Source of the DNA: Minwuia sp. | GTDB taxonomy: Bacteria; Pseudomonadota; Alphaproteobacteria; Minwuiales; Minwuiaceae | Direction: 5' to 3' | Length of the DNA: 38,042 nt | Assembly: GCA_029210175.1 (NCBI GenBank) | Contig: JARGPL010000026.1 | Location: 1 to 38,042 of the forward strand | In this document: positions 23,451 to 31,963 of the stretch, piece after piece | Layout of the letters: the number at the start of each line of letters is the position of its first letter | Position numbering within the stretch: the first letter of the stretch is position 1 | Translations under genes and position numbers: made by a program | Notes under the pieces: generated by a model | The model's database searches: none | The model's input: only the letters and a program-made list of their open reading frames with translations | Told to the model about the DNA's origin: nothing

Positions 23451-24194
23451 TCAAAGTGGCGGGCGATACCCCGGCGTACGGCGTCGCAGATAAACGCTCA
23501 GGAAGGCTTTCATCAGTTCCGGTTCATCGGCCAGTGCCCTGCGCACCAGCGGCAAGGCTGGGCGATTGAGCACGGTCTCGGCCAGCAGGCGCGCATTGTA
23601 GCGCGCCAGGCCCTTGATCTGGGCCAGTACCCGTTCCTGCTGGCGATCATCCAGAACCGGCCAGAGTATGAGGCCCAGCACCACACGCGGCTGCATCAGG
23701 TCAATGACTTGCGGCCCGGTTTCCAGCGACATGGCGAAGGCGAAGGCCGCGCGAACGCCGATCCCCTCATGCATCAGCTCGGCCTGCGCCAGACGCAGCC
23801 AGACATACGGCTGGGCGGGATTGTTGGCGAGCGACCGACGGCCAGCAGCAATCGAACTCTCGACCGCCTGCTTGCGCATGTCGCTGCCTATCGGAGCGGA
23901 CGTGGCCGCAACCAGTTCGATCAGGGCCAGGTCACGGGGCGAGCGATAGTCGCGCGGAATGGACTTCTCTGCGGTCAGGAACGCCTTGCGCGCGCGATCG
24001 ATCGCCGGGTCGCCGATCTGTTCGCCGCGTCGCAGTTTCTCGATCGCCGGTTCGCCGGCCGTGGCGTTGATGGCACCGATCAGGCGCGGTCCGCTCAAGG
24101 CAAGAATCAGAATTCCGGCGGCCATGATGGCAAGGCCGCCTGTGGAAGACCCGAAGTGTATGCCGCTCCACCGTCTCCGGCGATTACGTCCCAT
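23451..24194 (-). CDS. Unknown membrane-anchored protein overlapping the Wzc gene
   Basis: A 247-residue protein I do not recognise. It has a basic start (MGRNRRRRWSG), one membrane segment (about 20-40, GLAIMAAGILILALSGPRLI) and a helical periplasmic part with a TPR-like stretch (SPRDLALIELVAATSAP; NPAQPYVWLRLAQAEL; GVRAAFAFAMSLETGP). The ATG at 24194 lies inside the last codons of the tyrosine kinase gene, an 11-base overlap, and is chosen over upstream in-frame codons because homology to a membrane protein starts there. Translation is thus coupled to the kinase. A role in polysaccharide assembly is suggested by position only. Confidence 0.72.
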   Translation of the reverse strand: MGRNRRRRWSGIHFGSSTGGLAIMAAGILILALSGPRLIGAINATAGEPAIEKLRRGEQIGDPAIDRARKAFLTAEKSIPRDYRSPRDLALIELVAATSAPIGSDMRKQAVESSIAAGRRSLANNPAQPYVWLRLAQAELMHEGIGVRAAFAFAMSLETGPQVIDLMQPRVVLGLILWPVLDDRQQERVLAQIKGLARYNARLLAETVLNRPALPLVRRALADEPELMKAFLSVYLRRRTPGYRPPL

Positions 24195-26520
24195 AATACT
24201 TTCCGTAACCCCGGTAATAATAATAGGAGTCACTGTAATTGTACTTCTGATGGCGACGGATATCGACCCGCGTCATCACGACACCTGCCAGGTCGCCGTT
24301 GGCTTCCTGCACCTGCCGGATACCTGCAAGCACCGCCTCACGACGGGTGGAACCCCAGCGCACCAGGAACACGGACTTGTCGACATGGCGCAGCAGTACC
24401 AGCGCATCGGAAACCGGCAGCACCGGCGGTGTGTCCAGGACGACCAGGTCATAGCGACGGGTCAGTTCCTCGATCAGCTGGCGCATGGCGTTGGAGCCCA
24501 GTGCGTCCGGCGGGTTCGGAACCTTGGCACCGGCGGTGATGTAATGCAGGCCCGATTTCAGATCGATCTCCACCGCATCATCGATTTCGGTCGCGCCGGT
24601 CAGTATCTCGGCCACGCCCTTGCCGTTCGGCACGCCGAGGGATTCATTGACCGACGGCTTCCGCAAGTCGCAGTCGATCAGGATCGTGCGCTGGCCCGCC
24701 TTGGCGGAGGCACGCGCGACCGACACGGCCGTCGATGTCTTGCCCTCTGCCGGCACCGATGACGTGAACATGACGGATCTCGGGCGTTGATCGACACTGG
24801 ACAGCATCAATGATGTCCTGATTGTTCGTATCGCCTCCGAATAGAGCGAATTCGGTTCATCTATGACAAAGTCTTCCGGTGTGGAGCGGCGACCGTCCAG
24901 GATCGACAGGCGCGGCACCAGGCCAAGCGCCGGAACATAGGCCAGTTGCTGCAACTGCTGCAGCGACCGGAACCCGGTGTCCATGTATTCGATCAGGAAG
25001 ACAACCAGCACACCAAGAATTGCCGAACCGACAAGGGCGGCAGCAATTGTCAGGCTGCGACGGGGAAAGCTCGGCTCCAGCGGTGTGCTGGCGCTGTTGA
25101 TGACCCGGGCGCTTGCCTGCTGGGGGCTGCGCTCCTGCAGGTCGACTTCCTTGAAGCGGCTGAGGATCGTGTCGTAGAGCTGCTTTGCGGCGTTCCGCTC
25201 CGATTCCAGGGACCGCAGCGTGACTTCCGAGTCAGTCTGCTCGGCAACCTGCAACGCCAGCGCTTCGATCTCCGTATTCAGGTTCTCTGTCTTGATCCGC
25301 GTCAGTTCCAGCTTGTTGTCCAGGGCCACGACGATCTTGGTGATCTCGGAACGAATGGCACTCTGCAGATCCTGGAGTTCGGCACGTTTCAACTGCAGGC
25401 GGGGATGCTGTTCGCGCAGCTGTGTGCGCAATTCCGCGATCTCGCGCAGAACCTCGGTTTCCTGCTCACGCAGGCGCACGATCAGAGTGGAGTCGAGCAC
25501 CGCCGTCACGCTTTCGATGCCATCGGCACCTTCGCTCAACAACCGCTTCACCTGTGACACGCGGGCAGCGGCTTCCGCTTCCAGCTCGCGGGCTTCGAAA
25601 CGCTGGCGTGTCAGTTCGGCCAGTTGCTCCTGCAGCAGCGTGGTCTGATTGCGATAGTCCACGACGCCATTGTCCCGGCGGAACTGTTCCAGCGCCTTCT
25701 CGGATGCCAGATAGGCCGACTTCAGGCTTTCTGCCTCACCACCCAGGAAGGAGGACGCGTTGGATGTTGCCTCGCTTTTCTCAGTCCGCGTCGAGTCGAC
25801 ATAGACCTCGGCAAAGGCATTGGCGACTTCCCGGGCGAAGGCCGGCTTGTCGGACACGAAACTGATCGAGATCGTCCGCGCACGCTCGGAAGGGTCAACG
25901 CCCAGGTTGCCGAGCAGCCCCTTCACGATGGACTGGCGTTCAAAATCCGCACGCTCTTCAGCGGTCATGGATTCCAGCACGGACACCTGCGGGCTCTCCT
26001 GGGAGCCGCCACGCAGGGTGTTCAGTGCGCCGCGCACCCCGTCCACGACCGGGTCAGGCAGTACACTCTTGATCGCTGCCTTCACGCTGCCCAGAAGGGA
26101 AGCCTTGTTCTGATCCCCCCACCAGAGCGCAGACGGATCGTCGAACAGACCCAGGCGTTCCGCCACCTCTTCCGCCGCGAAGGAGGACGAGATGATCGCG
26201 GCCTGCGTCTCGTTGAAATAGAAGTCCTGTTGTCCCTGCTGCAACACATCCTGGATATTGACGACGCGCTGGTCCTGAATGCCGATCTCGACCTCGGCAG
26301 AGGCAACGTACAGCGGGATTCGGGTCGTCACCCAGTAATAGGCGATGGCGGTCATGAGCATCATGATGGCGACGATGATGAACTTCCGGCGCCAGATCAC
26401 GCCGAACACATGGCGGAAGCTGATCAGCGACTGGTCGTTTCCGGACTGCGCCATGAACGGCGGCAGTTCTGAAGAGTCATCCATCGACTGTGCCTGCTGC
26501 AAATAACTTACGCTCGCCAT
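24184..26520 (-). CDS. Wzc-type polysaccharide co-polymerase and tyrosine autokinase
   Basis: A 778-residue fused polysaccharide co-polymerase/BY-kinase that controls chain length and export. An N-terminal Wzz domain has membrane helix 1 in RRKFIIVAIMMLMTAIAYYW. Long coiled coils (about 255-430) lead to a second membrane helix (LTIAAALVGSAILGVLVVFL) and a cytoplasmic kinase with Walker A SSVPAEGKTSTAVSV, Walker A' RTILIDCDLRKPSV, and Walker B DLVVLDTPPV. The C-terminus is a tyrosine cluster (YNYSDSYYYYRGYGKYYGT), the autophosphorylation tail. Start ATG 26520 is preferred; a GTG 16 codons upstream and an ATG 12 codons inside are alternatives. A full-match sigma-54 promoter lies about 240 bases upstream. 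Confidence 0.92.
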   Translation of the reverse strand: MASVSYLQQAQSMDDSSELPPFMAQSGNDQSLISFRHVFGVIWRRKFIIVAIMMLMTAIAYYWVTTRIPLYVASAEVEIGIQDQRVVNIQDVLQQGQQDFYFNETQAAIISSSFAAEEVAERLGLFDDPSALWWGDQNKASLLGSVKAAIKSVLPDPVVDGVRGALNTLRGGSQESPQVSVLESMTAEERADFERQSIVKGLLGNLGVDPSERARTISISFVSDKPAFAREVANAFAEVYVDSTRTEKSEATSNASSFLGGEAESLKSAYLASEKALEQFRRDNGVVDYRNQTTLLQEQLAELTRQRFEARELEAEAAARVSQVKRLLSEGADGIESVTAVLDSTLIVRLREQETEVLREIAELRTQLREQHPRLQLKRAELQDLQSAIRSEITKIVVALDNKLELTRIKTENLNTEIEALALQVAEQTDSEVTLRSLESERNAAKQLYDTILSRFKEVDLQERSPQQASARVINSASTPLEPSFPRRSLTIAAALVGSAILGVLVVFLIEYMDTGFRSLQQLQQLAYVPALGLVPRLSILDGRRSTPEDFVIDEPNSLYSEAIRTIRTSLMLSSVDQRPRSVMFTSSVPAEGKTSTAVSVARASAKAGQRTILIDCDLRKPSVNESLGVPNGKGVAEILTGATEIDDAVEIDLKSGLHYITAGAKVPNPPDALGSNAMRQLIEELTRRYDLVVLDTPPVLPVSDALVLLRHVDKSVFLVRWGSTRREAVLAGIRQVQEANGDLAGVVMTRVDIRRHQKYNYSDSYYYYRGYGKYYGT

Positions 26521-26726
26521 GATGCTTGCCCGCCACTCTCGTTCCGTTGCGGGTTCCAAACGAATCACAAATTACGACCATCTAATCGAAATCACAATTC
26601 TTTCAGAACCTTATCAGATCATCCTGACATCTGGCAGCAGGTTCAGAAGTGCGCGGTGTTTGCAATTTGCATCCAACCGGCCTGATTACCCAACATGTAG
26701 ATGCAGCAAGTGCACCCACACACCAG

Positions 26727-26746
26727 ATACCGGGACATCCCGATAT
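26727..26746. promoter_or_regulatory. 20-bp palindrome in the Wzc-gene leader
   Basis: ATACCGGGACATCCCGATAT is a near-perfect palindrome (arms match at 8 of 9 with a 2-base centre). On the transcript predicted from the sigma-54 site it would occupy about +5 to +24, so it could be an operator or an RNA hairpin. Confidence 0.5.
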
Positions 26747-26762
26747 TCTGGCATGGTAACAA

Positions 26763-26777
26763 GCAACCACTGTGCCA
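26763..26777 (-). promoter_or_regulatory. Sigma-54 promoter of the Wzc-type kinase gene
   Basis: On the minus strand the sequence is TGGCAC-AGTGG-TTGC, matching the sigma-54 consensus TGGCAC-N5-TTGC at every defined base, with the correct GG/GC spacing and TT after it. Predicted start of transcription is about 26751. Sigma-54 promoters need an ATPase activator, so the kinase would be under regulated on/off control. No upstream activator site was identified. Confidence 0.75.
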
Positions 26778-26905
26778 GACGCGCCAAAGCGCACATCCTG
26801 CGGCCTTTGGAAGGTCGGGAAGGCAGTCAGGCACCTCGGAACTGGCTTGATTCGCAACAGGTTTCGCAGAATTCAGGGCCAGGCAGGCCGGTTTCGGGAC
26901 ACGCC

Positions 26906-29872
26906 TCAGTTGATTGCGCTCAATGGCCGATCACGTAACCTGTCACGATATGACGTCATGAAGGCCTCGAACTGATCGACCTGGGCGATCTCCGCAGCCA
27001 GATTGCGGAATTCGGCGCTGTCGCGACGGTCTTCCGCAGTGACGACCTGGAATGCGGGCCATTCGGGCTGCCCCTTCATCCGGTCCGCAAACGAACGCCG
27101 CAGTTCGAGCAACGCCGTGCGGTCGCCGGCCAGGGAACTGGCGATGGCGAAGCGCAGGATATCGCGGCGGGCGTCCTGGGCAAGCGGGTTGGCGTCCTGC
27201 CGCAGGGCCACCAGCTTCGGTGCGAGGGATACCGCAGCACGTCCCCACTTCCGGGCCCGCCAGAGGATTTCCGTGCGAACGTCCGCCACGTCCTGTCCCT
27301 GCAACCCGGAAATCAGGACCAGCGCCCGATCATACTTCCCGACCTCTGTCAGTGCACGGGATTCCAGCAGCAGTCTCTCCCGCTGCAGATCTTCACGCAT
27401 CGACAGCGTCCTGGTGTTGCGCAGGGCCTCTATTGCATCGTCGGGCCGTCCGTCCAGCAGGTTCAGCACGGCCAGACGCGTGCCGACCCGTGCCTTCTCC
27501 TCCCCCCGCAGCCGGTGCAGGACCTGATGTTCCAGCAGCTTGGAAGCTTCACCCAGCAGTTCGACCGCAGCCAGCCGGTCCGCCAGACGCCGGATCATCC
27601 TGTCGCCCCTGGCCCCGTCCGGGGTCAGTTCACGGAACTCGTAATAGAGTGCCATGGCAGTGACCGGTGACATCTCCGACGATTGCCCTTCTTCGAACAG
27701 GCTCGCGAAGACTTCCTTCATTTCGCCGGCCAGTGCCTGGGCCTCAGGCATGTCAGGGAACCGCTCCACCGTCTGGCGCATGGACATCATGCCCTTGCGA
27801 TACTGTCCGGCCTCGACGTACAGGCTGGCCAGGCGCTGCATCAGTTCGAACTCGAACACGTCGCCACGCCAGGCGAAGCGCAGCCGCTCCAGCCTCTCGA
27901 TGGCCTCATCGGTCTCGATGCGTTTCTCATCCAGCAACAGGTTGGTTTCCGCGAAGACCGCCTGGGCGCGAACCGGGCGATAGGGACTTTCGGCAAGCTC
28001 CGCGAACAGGGCGGCTGCATCCTCGACATCCCCGGTCAGGGCATGGATGCGTGCGGCCAGCAGCTTGGCTTCCTCGCGACGCGACTCCGTGCCTGCATGC
28101 TTCAGCAACGCAGAGATCTGCTCCCCGGCCATCTTCGGGTCATTCTGGGCCAGTGCCGTCTCTGCAAAGGCCAACCTCAGGTCAGGCTGCATTTCGGCAG
28201 GCATCTTCGACAAGGTTGGCAGGCCAGCCAGAAACTCGCGCCGGGCTTCCTGGTACTCACGTCGTTTCACGGCCAGCAGGCCACGGAACAGGGCAACATC
28301 CTGCGCCCCGGCCAGCTTGGGATGACGCAGGTCGCCTGCGGCCTCACCCAGCTTTCCGGCAAACAGGCGCGCGACACCGCGCAAGGCCCGATAGGCCGGA
28401 TCCGTGTCGGCGTACTTGTCTTCCGCCTCGATCCGATGCATGACGCCCAGCGCCTCCTGCGCCAGCCTGTGGCCGACCAGGAACCGCGCAAGCGCCAGGC
28501 GTTCGCCATTCCGTGCGGCCGGCGTTGCCACCGCGATCCGGTACATCAGGTCCTGTCGCGTCTCATCAACATCGACATCTTCCTGCCACATGGACAGATC
28601 GAAGACGCTGTAAGGCGCATCGCTGTTGTCCCCCCCGGTGATGCCCGGCGGGCCACCCGTGCCCTGCCCCTTGCCGCCGCTGCTTTCAGACGCAAGGAAC
28701 AGCGTGTCCCGACCACCGATCGCGAGCCCGCGGTCATCGACCACGATCTTCAGTGCCTCCGCATGGAAGCGAACGGCAATGCCTTGCTGGGTAGGCGGCA
28801 GATCGAACAGGACGTAGCGGCGGGCCGGATGCACACCCAGACCCGCCTCCATGACAGGCACCAGGGCCAGGCGATCGCCCACAACGGGATCATCGATCAG
28901 GATTGGTTCTGCTGCATTGGCAATCGCCGCGAAGACCCGGGGGCCTGATGGCGCATCGGCCTGCGCTTCCAGCCAGACAGCGGTCTCGGCACGCCCCCGT
29001 CCACCACCGATATCAACGACCCAGTCGTTGCCATCCACAGTGACGGAGAGTGCCGCGCCCGCTGCAACATCGATCCGCACCACCGATCCCGTGGCTGAAG
29101 GTTCCGTCACGACACGTTCGACCGGTCCCTGTGCTGTCTCTCCTTCAGGCCCCGGATCGACAGTCAGGTCATCGCCAAATGCCAGCCAGACATGTTCGCC
29201 CCGGTGCACCGCGACCGCTGGCACGCGCCTTGGCCAGTGAAACCGCATGATCGTGCGCCCTGGCCGCAGGTCGTAGGACACGGGAACCATATCGCCCTGC
29301 GCCCTGGCCACGTTTGCCCTTGCAGTGCCGGACTTGACGGTTCGTGACGCTGTGGGGCGTTCGGCCTGCTTGGCCGGCTCACGCAAGGACGGGCGCGGTT
29401 TGGCTTGCGCCGTGGTCCGGGTCTGGGCCGGGGGCGGTTTCGTCGACGGCGCAGTCACCGGCTTCCGGGTTGGGGCGGGCACGCTGCCCGCCAGCACCTT
29501 CAGGTCCAGGACGACCTTGCCGCCAGCCACGAAATGCTTGCCCAGCCGTGCGTTGGCCAGTTCCAGCCGCACGATACGTCCGCTTTGCAGCACGTCGACG
29601 GAGCTTATCGCCCGCGCGCCCACCGTCTGGAATGCTGTCAGATCGAAATCGCCGGGCCGGTCAAAGACAATGTCGACAACATCGCCCTTGTCGTTCACTG
29701 CATAGCCAGACGGTTCCGGCCAGTCGAAGACCATGCGGCTGAACCCCGGATGATCACCGAACCGCACACGGACTTCCTCCGCCCCGACGCCATTGCCCAC
29801 GGAGAGAAGGCTGAACGACAAGGCAACCAGCACCGTCGCCAGACAGGTACGCTGCAACAGGGTTCGGATCAT
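26906..29872 (-). CDS. Large secreted AMIN/TPR-like protein of the motor operon
   Basis: A 988-residue protein with a Sec signal peptide (ATVLVALSFSLLSVGNGVGA). Residues about 32-130 look like an AMIN domain (VRVRFGDHPGFSRMVFDWPE ... VVLDLKVLAG), a fold found in cell-wall binding and secretin-linked proteins. A Pro/Thr/Ala-rich linker follows (about 130-190), then a second beta-rich region (about 195-400) and a long helical TPR-like part (about 440-970: ALARFLVGHRLAQEALGVMH; AETALAQNDPKMAGEQISAL; AEIDYxx-like spacing repeats). The precise function is unknown. The start overlaps the MotB-like gene stop (ATGA), so it is translated with the motor proteins and may be a periplasmic motor or envelope scaffold. 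Confidence 0.75.
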   Translation of the reverse strand: MIRTLLQRTCLATVLVALSFSLLSVGNGVGAEEVRVRFGDHPGFSRMVFDWPEPSGYAVNDKGDVVDIVFDRPGDFDLTAFQTVGARAISSVDVLQSGRIVRLELANARLGKHFVAGGKVVLDLKVLAGSVPAPTRKPVTAPSTKPPPAQTRTTAQAKPRPSLREPAKQAERPTASRTVKSGTARANVARAQGDMVPVSYDLRPGRTIMRFHWPRRVPAVAVHRGEHVWLAFGDDLTVDPGPEGETAQGPVERVVTEPSATGSVVRIDVAAGAALSVTVDGNDWVVDIGGGRGRAETAVWLEAQADAPSGPRVFAAIANAAEPILIDDPVVGDRLALVPVMEAGLGVHPARRYVLFDLPPTQQGIAVRFHAEALKIVVDDRGLAIGGRDTLFLASESSGGKGQGTGGPPGITGGDNSDAPYSVFDLSMWQEDVDVDETRQDLMYRIAVATPAARNGERLALARFLVGHRLAQEALGVMHRIEAEDKYADTDPAYRALRGVARLFAGKLGEAAGDLRHPKLAGAQDVALFRGLLAVKRREYQEARREFLAGLPTLSKMPAEMQPDLRLAFAETALAQNDPKMAGEQISALLKHAGTESRREEAKLLAARIHALTGDVEDAAALFAELAESPYRPVRAQAVFAETNLLLDEKRIETDEAIERLERLRFAWRGDVFEFELMQRLASLYVEAGQYRKGMMSMRQTVERFPDMPEAQALAGEMKEVFASLFEEGQSSEMSPVTAMALYYEFRELTPDGARGDRMIRRLADRLAAVELLGEASKLLEHQVLHRLRGEEKARVGTRLAVLNLLDGRPDDAIEALRNTRTLSMREDLQRERLLLESRALTEVGKYDRALVLISGLQGQDVADVRTEILWRARKWGRAAVSLAPKLVALRQDANPLAQDARRDILRFAIASSLAGDRTALLELRRSFADRMKGQPEWPAFQVVTAEDRRDSAEFRNLAAEIAQVDQFEAFMTSYRDRLRDRPLSAIN

Positions 29873-30465
29873 CGGGTCAGCTCCAGCGCTTGTCGCACCA
29901 CGATCTCCAGTCGAAACGTGTCCAGATCGGATGCAATGCGGCTTTCAATGGGAAGGGGACCAGGCAGACCACCGGTGACCAGCGCCGTGGCAACGGTCTC
30001 CGCGCGTGCCAGCCCCACGTCATAGACGCCAAAACCTGTTGCACGGGCTGTCGCGCTGTCGGGAAAGACGGCGCGGATCGAGACAGCCAGACCGGATCCG
30101 GCCAGGTAATCGCCCAGGGTCAGCAGGAAGGAATCAGCCACATCGGCATTGGGGCGCAGGACAACACCCTGATCGGTTGCCCGCACTTTCAGTGGCCAGT
30201 CCGCCGCACGCGCGTCGCCGCGAATGACGGTCGCGAGATAGCTGGTGTCCGTCGGCAGGTCCTGAAGATCGCGCAGCACCCCGGCCGCCGGCGGCGCAAC
30301 AGTCGGGCTCGGCTTGCTCCAGGCACCCTGCACCGGACCCAGGTCATCCAGCAGATCCTCGATGCGCGGTGTATCGAATTCGGACATCGACAGCATCAGG
30401 ACGAAGAAACCGGTCAGCACTGCCGCGAGGTCAGCAAACGCGATCATCCAGGAAGACTGGCTCAT
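29869..30465 (-). CDS. MotB-like membrane protein carrying the stator Asp motif
   Basis: A 198-residue protein. The N-terminus SSWMIAFADLAAVLTGFFVL is the MotB transmembrane helix, with an Asp at residue 12 in the position of the proton-channel Asp of MotB (W-x-x-x-FAD). The rest is a short, degenerate OmpA/MotB-like domain (DVGLARAETVATALVTGGLP). It is shorter than normal MotB (about 250-350 residues), and the plug region is not obvious. Overlaps both neighbours as ATGA. It may be an accessory motor protein, or a divergent MotB whose MotA lies elsewhere. Confidence 0.72.
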   Translation of the reverse strand: MSQSSWMIAFADLAAVLTGFFVLMLSMSEFDTPRIEDLLDDLGPVQGAWSKPSPTVAPPAAGVLRDLQDLPTDTSYLATVIRGDARAADWPLKVRATDQGVVLRPNADVADSFLLTLGDYLAGSGLAVSIRAVFPDSATARATGFGVYDVGLARAETVATALVTGGLPGPLPIESRIASDLDTFRLEIVVRQALELTR

Positions 30466-31178
30466 GATCGTTCATCCCGGACACGGGCGAGCGCGAAACG
30501 CAGCTGGCCAGATGTCTTCTCCGGATCGATCCGAATGGTGAAATCCGCCGGGTCGATGCCATTGCGCACCAGATCACGGCCCAGTGCGGCCGCCTGCCGG
30601 ATCGCCAGATCCGGTTGCGTTCCGCGCGGCACCTGCAGCGCCACAGCCAATGATTCACGCTTCCCCAGTTCCCCCAGGACTTCCGCCAGACGCCGCATCA
30701 TCGACAATCGCTGCGGGCGCAAGACCGCCGTGTCACCATCGAACACGCGGTGCATCGGCAGGCTGACGACCATCCGGCCATCGCCTGAACTGATCACCGT
30801 GAAGGTGGAGGCGAATTCATGCCGGAAGAGTGTGCCCAGCCTCTGTTCCAGTTCATCGGCAACAAGCGCCATGGGTCGCGGTTCGACGACCGGACTTACG
30901 TCGACGGGCAGTCCCAGACCGGCAATCACGGCCTTTGTCCGCACGCTCGAGACTTCGGCACGGGCGTTCAGCATGATGAAGAAGGCAAGCAGGATCAGGT
31001 AAAGTGAAAGGAAGAGCACGCTGTTGCCCGCCTTCCGCCGTTCCGCAGGGTCCTTCGCATCCGCCAGGGACGGCATCGGCTCTGGCAACCACTGGGAAAC
31101 CAGCGGCACAGCATCTGCGCCATCAACGGCGCCCGCTTGTACGTCCTGGTCTGTCACGGCGGTGGTGGAAAGCGCCAT
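30462..31178 (-). CDS. Second MotB/OmpA-like membrane protein, lacking the channel Asp
   Basis: A 238-residue protein with an acidic cytoplasmic start, one membrane helix (about 51-70, NSVLFLSLYLILLAFFIMLN) and a periplasmic domain with OmpA/MotB-like features (VVSLPMHRVFDGDTAVLRPQ; LAIRQAAALGRDLVRNGIDP). Unlike the neighbouring gene, the membrane helix has no Asp, so it should not conduct ions. The two genes share an ATGA overlap and may form a hetero-pair that replaces or assists MotB. No close known relative can be named from reading. Start ATG 31178. Confidence 0.68.
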   Translation of the reverse strand: MALSTTAVTDQDVQAGAVDGADAVPLVSQWLPEPMPSLADAKDPAERRKAGNSVLFLSLYLILLAFFIMLNARAEVSSVRTKAVIAGLGLPVDVSPVVEPRPMALVADELEQRLGTLFRHEFASTFTVISSGDGRMVVSLPMHRVFDGDTAVLRPQRLSMMRRLAEVLGELGKRESLAVALQVPRGTQPDLAIRQAAALGRDLVRNGIDPADFTIRIDPEKTSGQLRFALARVRDERS

Positions 31179-31272
31179 CTGAACTGTCCGGCCCTGTGTA
31201 AGTGTTCACGGTCATCTTCGGACAACATGGTTAAGAACGGGTGAAGCGCTGTCGGCCCGCATGAACGGTTGG
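31179..31272. other. Short gap between motE-like and MotB-like genes
   Basis: 94 bases, the only sizeable gap in the minus-strand flagellar series besides that at 33484-33545. No terminator hairpin or promoter boxes seen, so one long operon is possible. Confidence 0.3.
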
Positions 31273-31959
31273 TCAATCCTGGTTGATGACCGTCTCGATC
31301 GCCTTCCGATCCGCCAGTTCGATGGTCAGTTCCTGGGCGCGCTGCGGTGTCATGTCGGCCATCACTGCGGCGATCTTGTTCTCCTTCATGCCACTGACCA
31401 CGTCCAGCAGCACTTCCATGTCGATCTTGTCGAAGATGCGGGCGGCATCCTTTGGCTTCATGCTCTCGTAGACCTTGACCAGCCGTTTCATCTGCTCGGT
31501 TTCGGCGGCGTCATGGCGTTCCACGAATGCCGCGATGCGCTGTTCCAGCGACTGCAGGGTCGCAATCTTCTCGTCGATCCGGTTCTCGGTCGCTTCCAGC
31601 AGGTTCTCCCGCACGTCCAGTGCGCGGGCACGGGATTCAATCTCGTCGCGGCGACGGGCGAGGTTTTCAAGCAATGCGATTTCCGGCGGGGAGAATGTGG
31701 ACGGATCCCGGTTGGCCAGACTGTCCGGCGGATAGGGCGACGCCTGCGCCTCGTCCCCGGACTTCTCCATTTCCGGCGTGGCGGCGGCAAGCTGCACCTC
31801 TTCTGCAGGTGCAGGATCGCCTGCCGCAATCGCCTGTGGCAGGCTGATCGCAGGCGACAGCGTGCCATCGCTGTCCACCAGGTAAGTCACCTTCAGACCC
31901 AGAACCAGGATTGCGGCGACGAGCGTCGCGGGCAGCAGACGAATGCCGGGGATGCGCAT
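31273..31959 (-). CDS. motE: MotE-like flagellar protein (MgtE_N domain)
   Basis: A 228-residue protein with a signal-anchor helix (about 7-27, RLLPATLVAAILVLGLKVTY), a long coiled coil (about 105-160: LLENLARRRDEIESRARALD ... RIAAFVERHD), and a C-terminal MgtE-N-like repeat domain (MKPKDAARIFDKIDMEVLLD; MKENKIAAVMADMTPQRAQE). This is the layout of MotE family proteins, which in Sinorhizobium serve as a periplasmic chaperone for motor proteins. AAGGTAATCCC precedes the ATG. Four bases separate it from the DUF6468 gene. Name by family layout only. Confidence 0.78.
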   Translation of the reverse strand: MRIPGIRLLPATLVAAILVLGLKVTYLVDSDGTLSPAISLPQAIAAGDPAPAEEVQLAAATPEMEKSGDEAQASPYPPDSLANRDPSTFSPPEIALLENLARRRDEIESRARALDVRENLLEATENRIDEKIATLQSLEQRIAAFVERHDAAETEQMKRLVKVYESMKPKDAARIFDKIDMEVLLDVVSGMKENKIAAVMADMTPQRAQELTIELADRKAIETVINQD

Positions 31960-31963
31960 GGGA

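Larger units (their letters stand above)
26521..26905. other. 385-bp regulatory region between two minus-strand genes
   Basis: No convincing gene. It holds a complete sigma-54 promoter (26763-26777) and a 20-bp palindrome (26727-26746) both directed to the Wzc gene, leaving a leader of about 230 bases. The leader is less GC-rich next to the start (AATTTGTGATTCGTTTGG). No terminator hairpin for the upstream 988-residue gene was clear at 26870-26905. A short open frame of 84 codons here is not supported. Confidence 0.5.

Noticed and set aside
26603-26857. 84-codon minus-strand frame in the Wzc-gene leader region
   Set aside because: It spans the sigma-54 promoter and palindrome, has no ribosome site and no recognisable domain.
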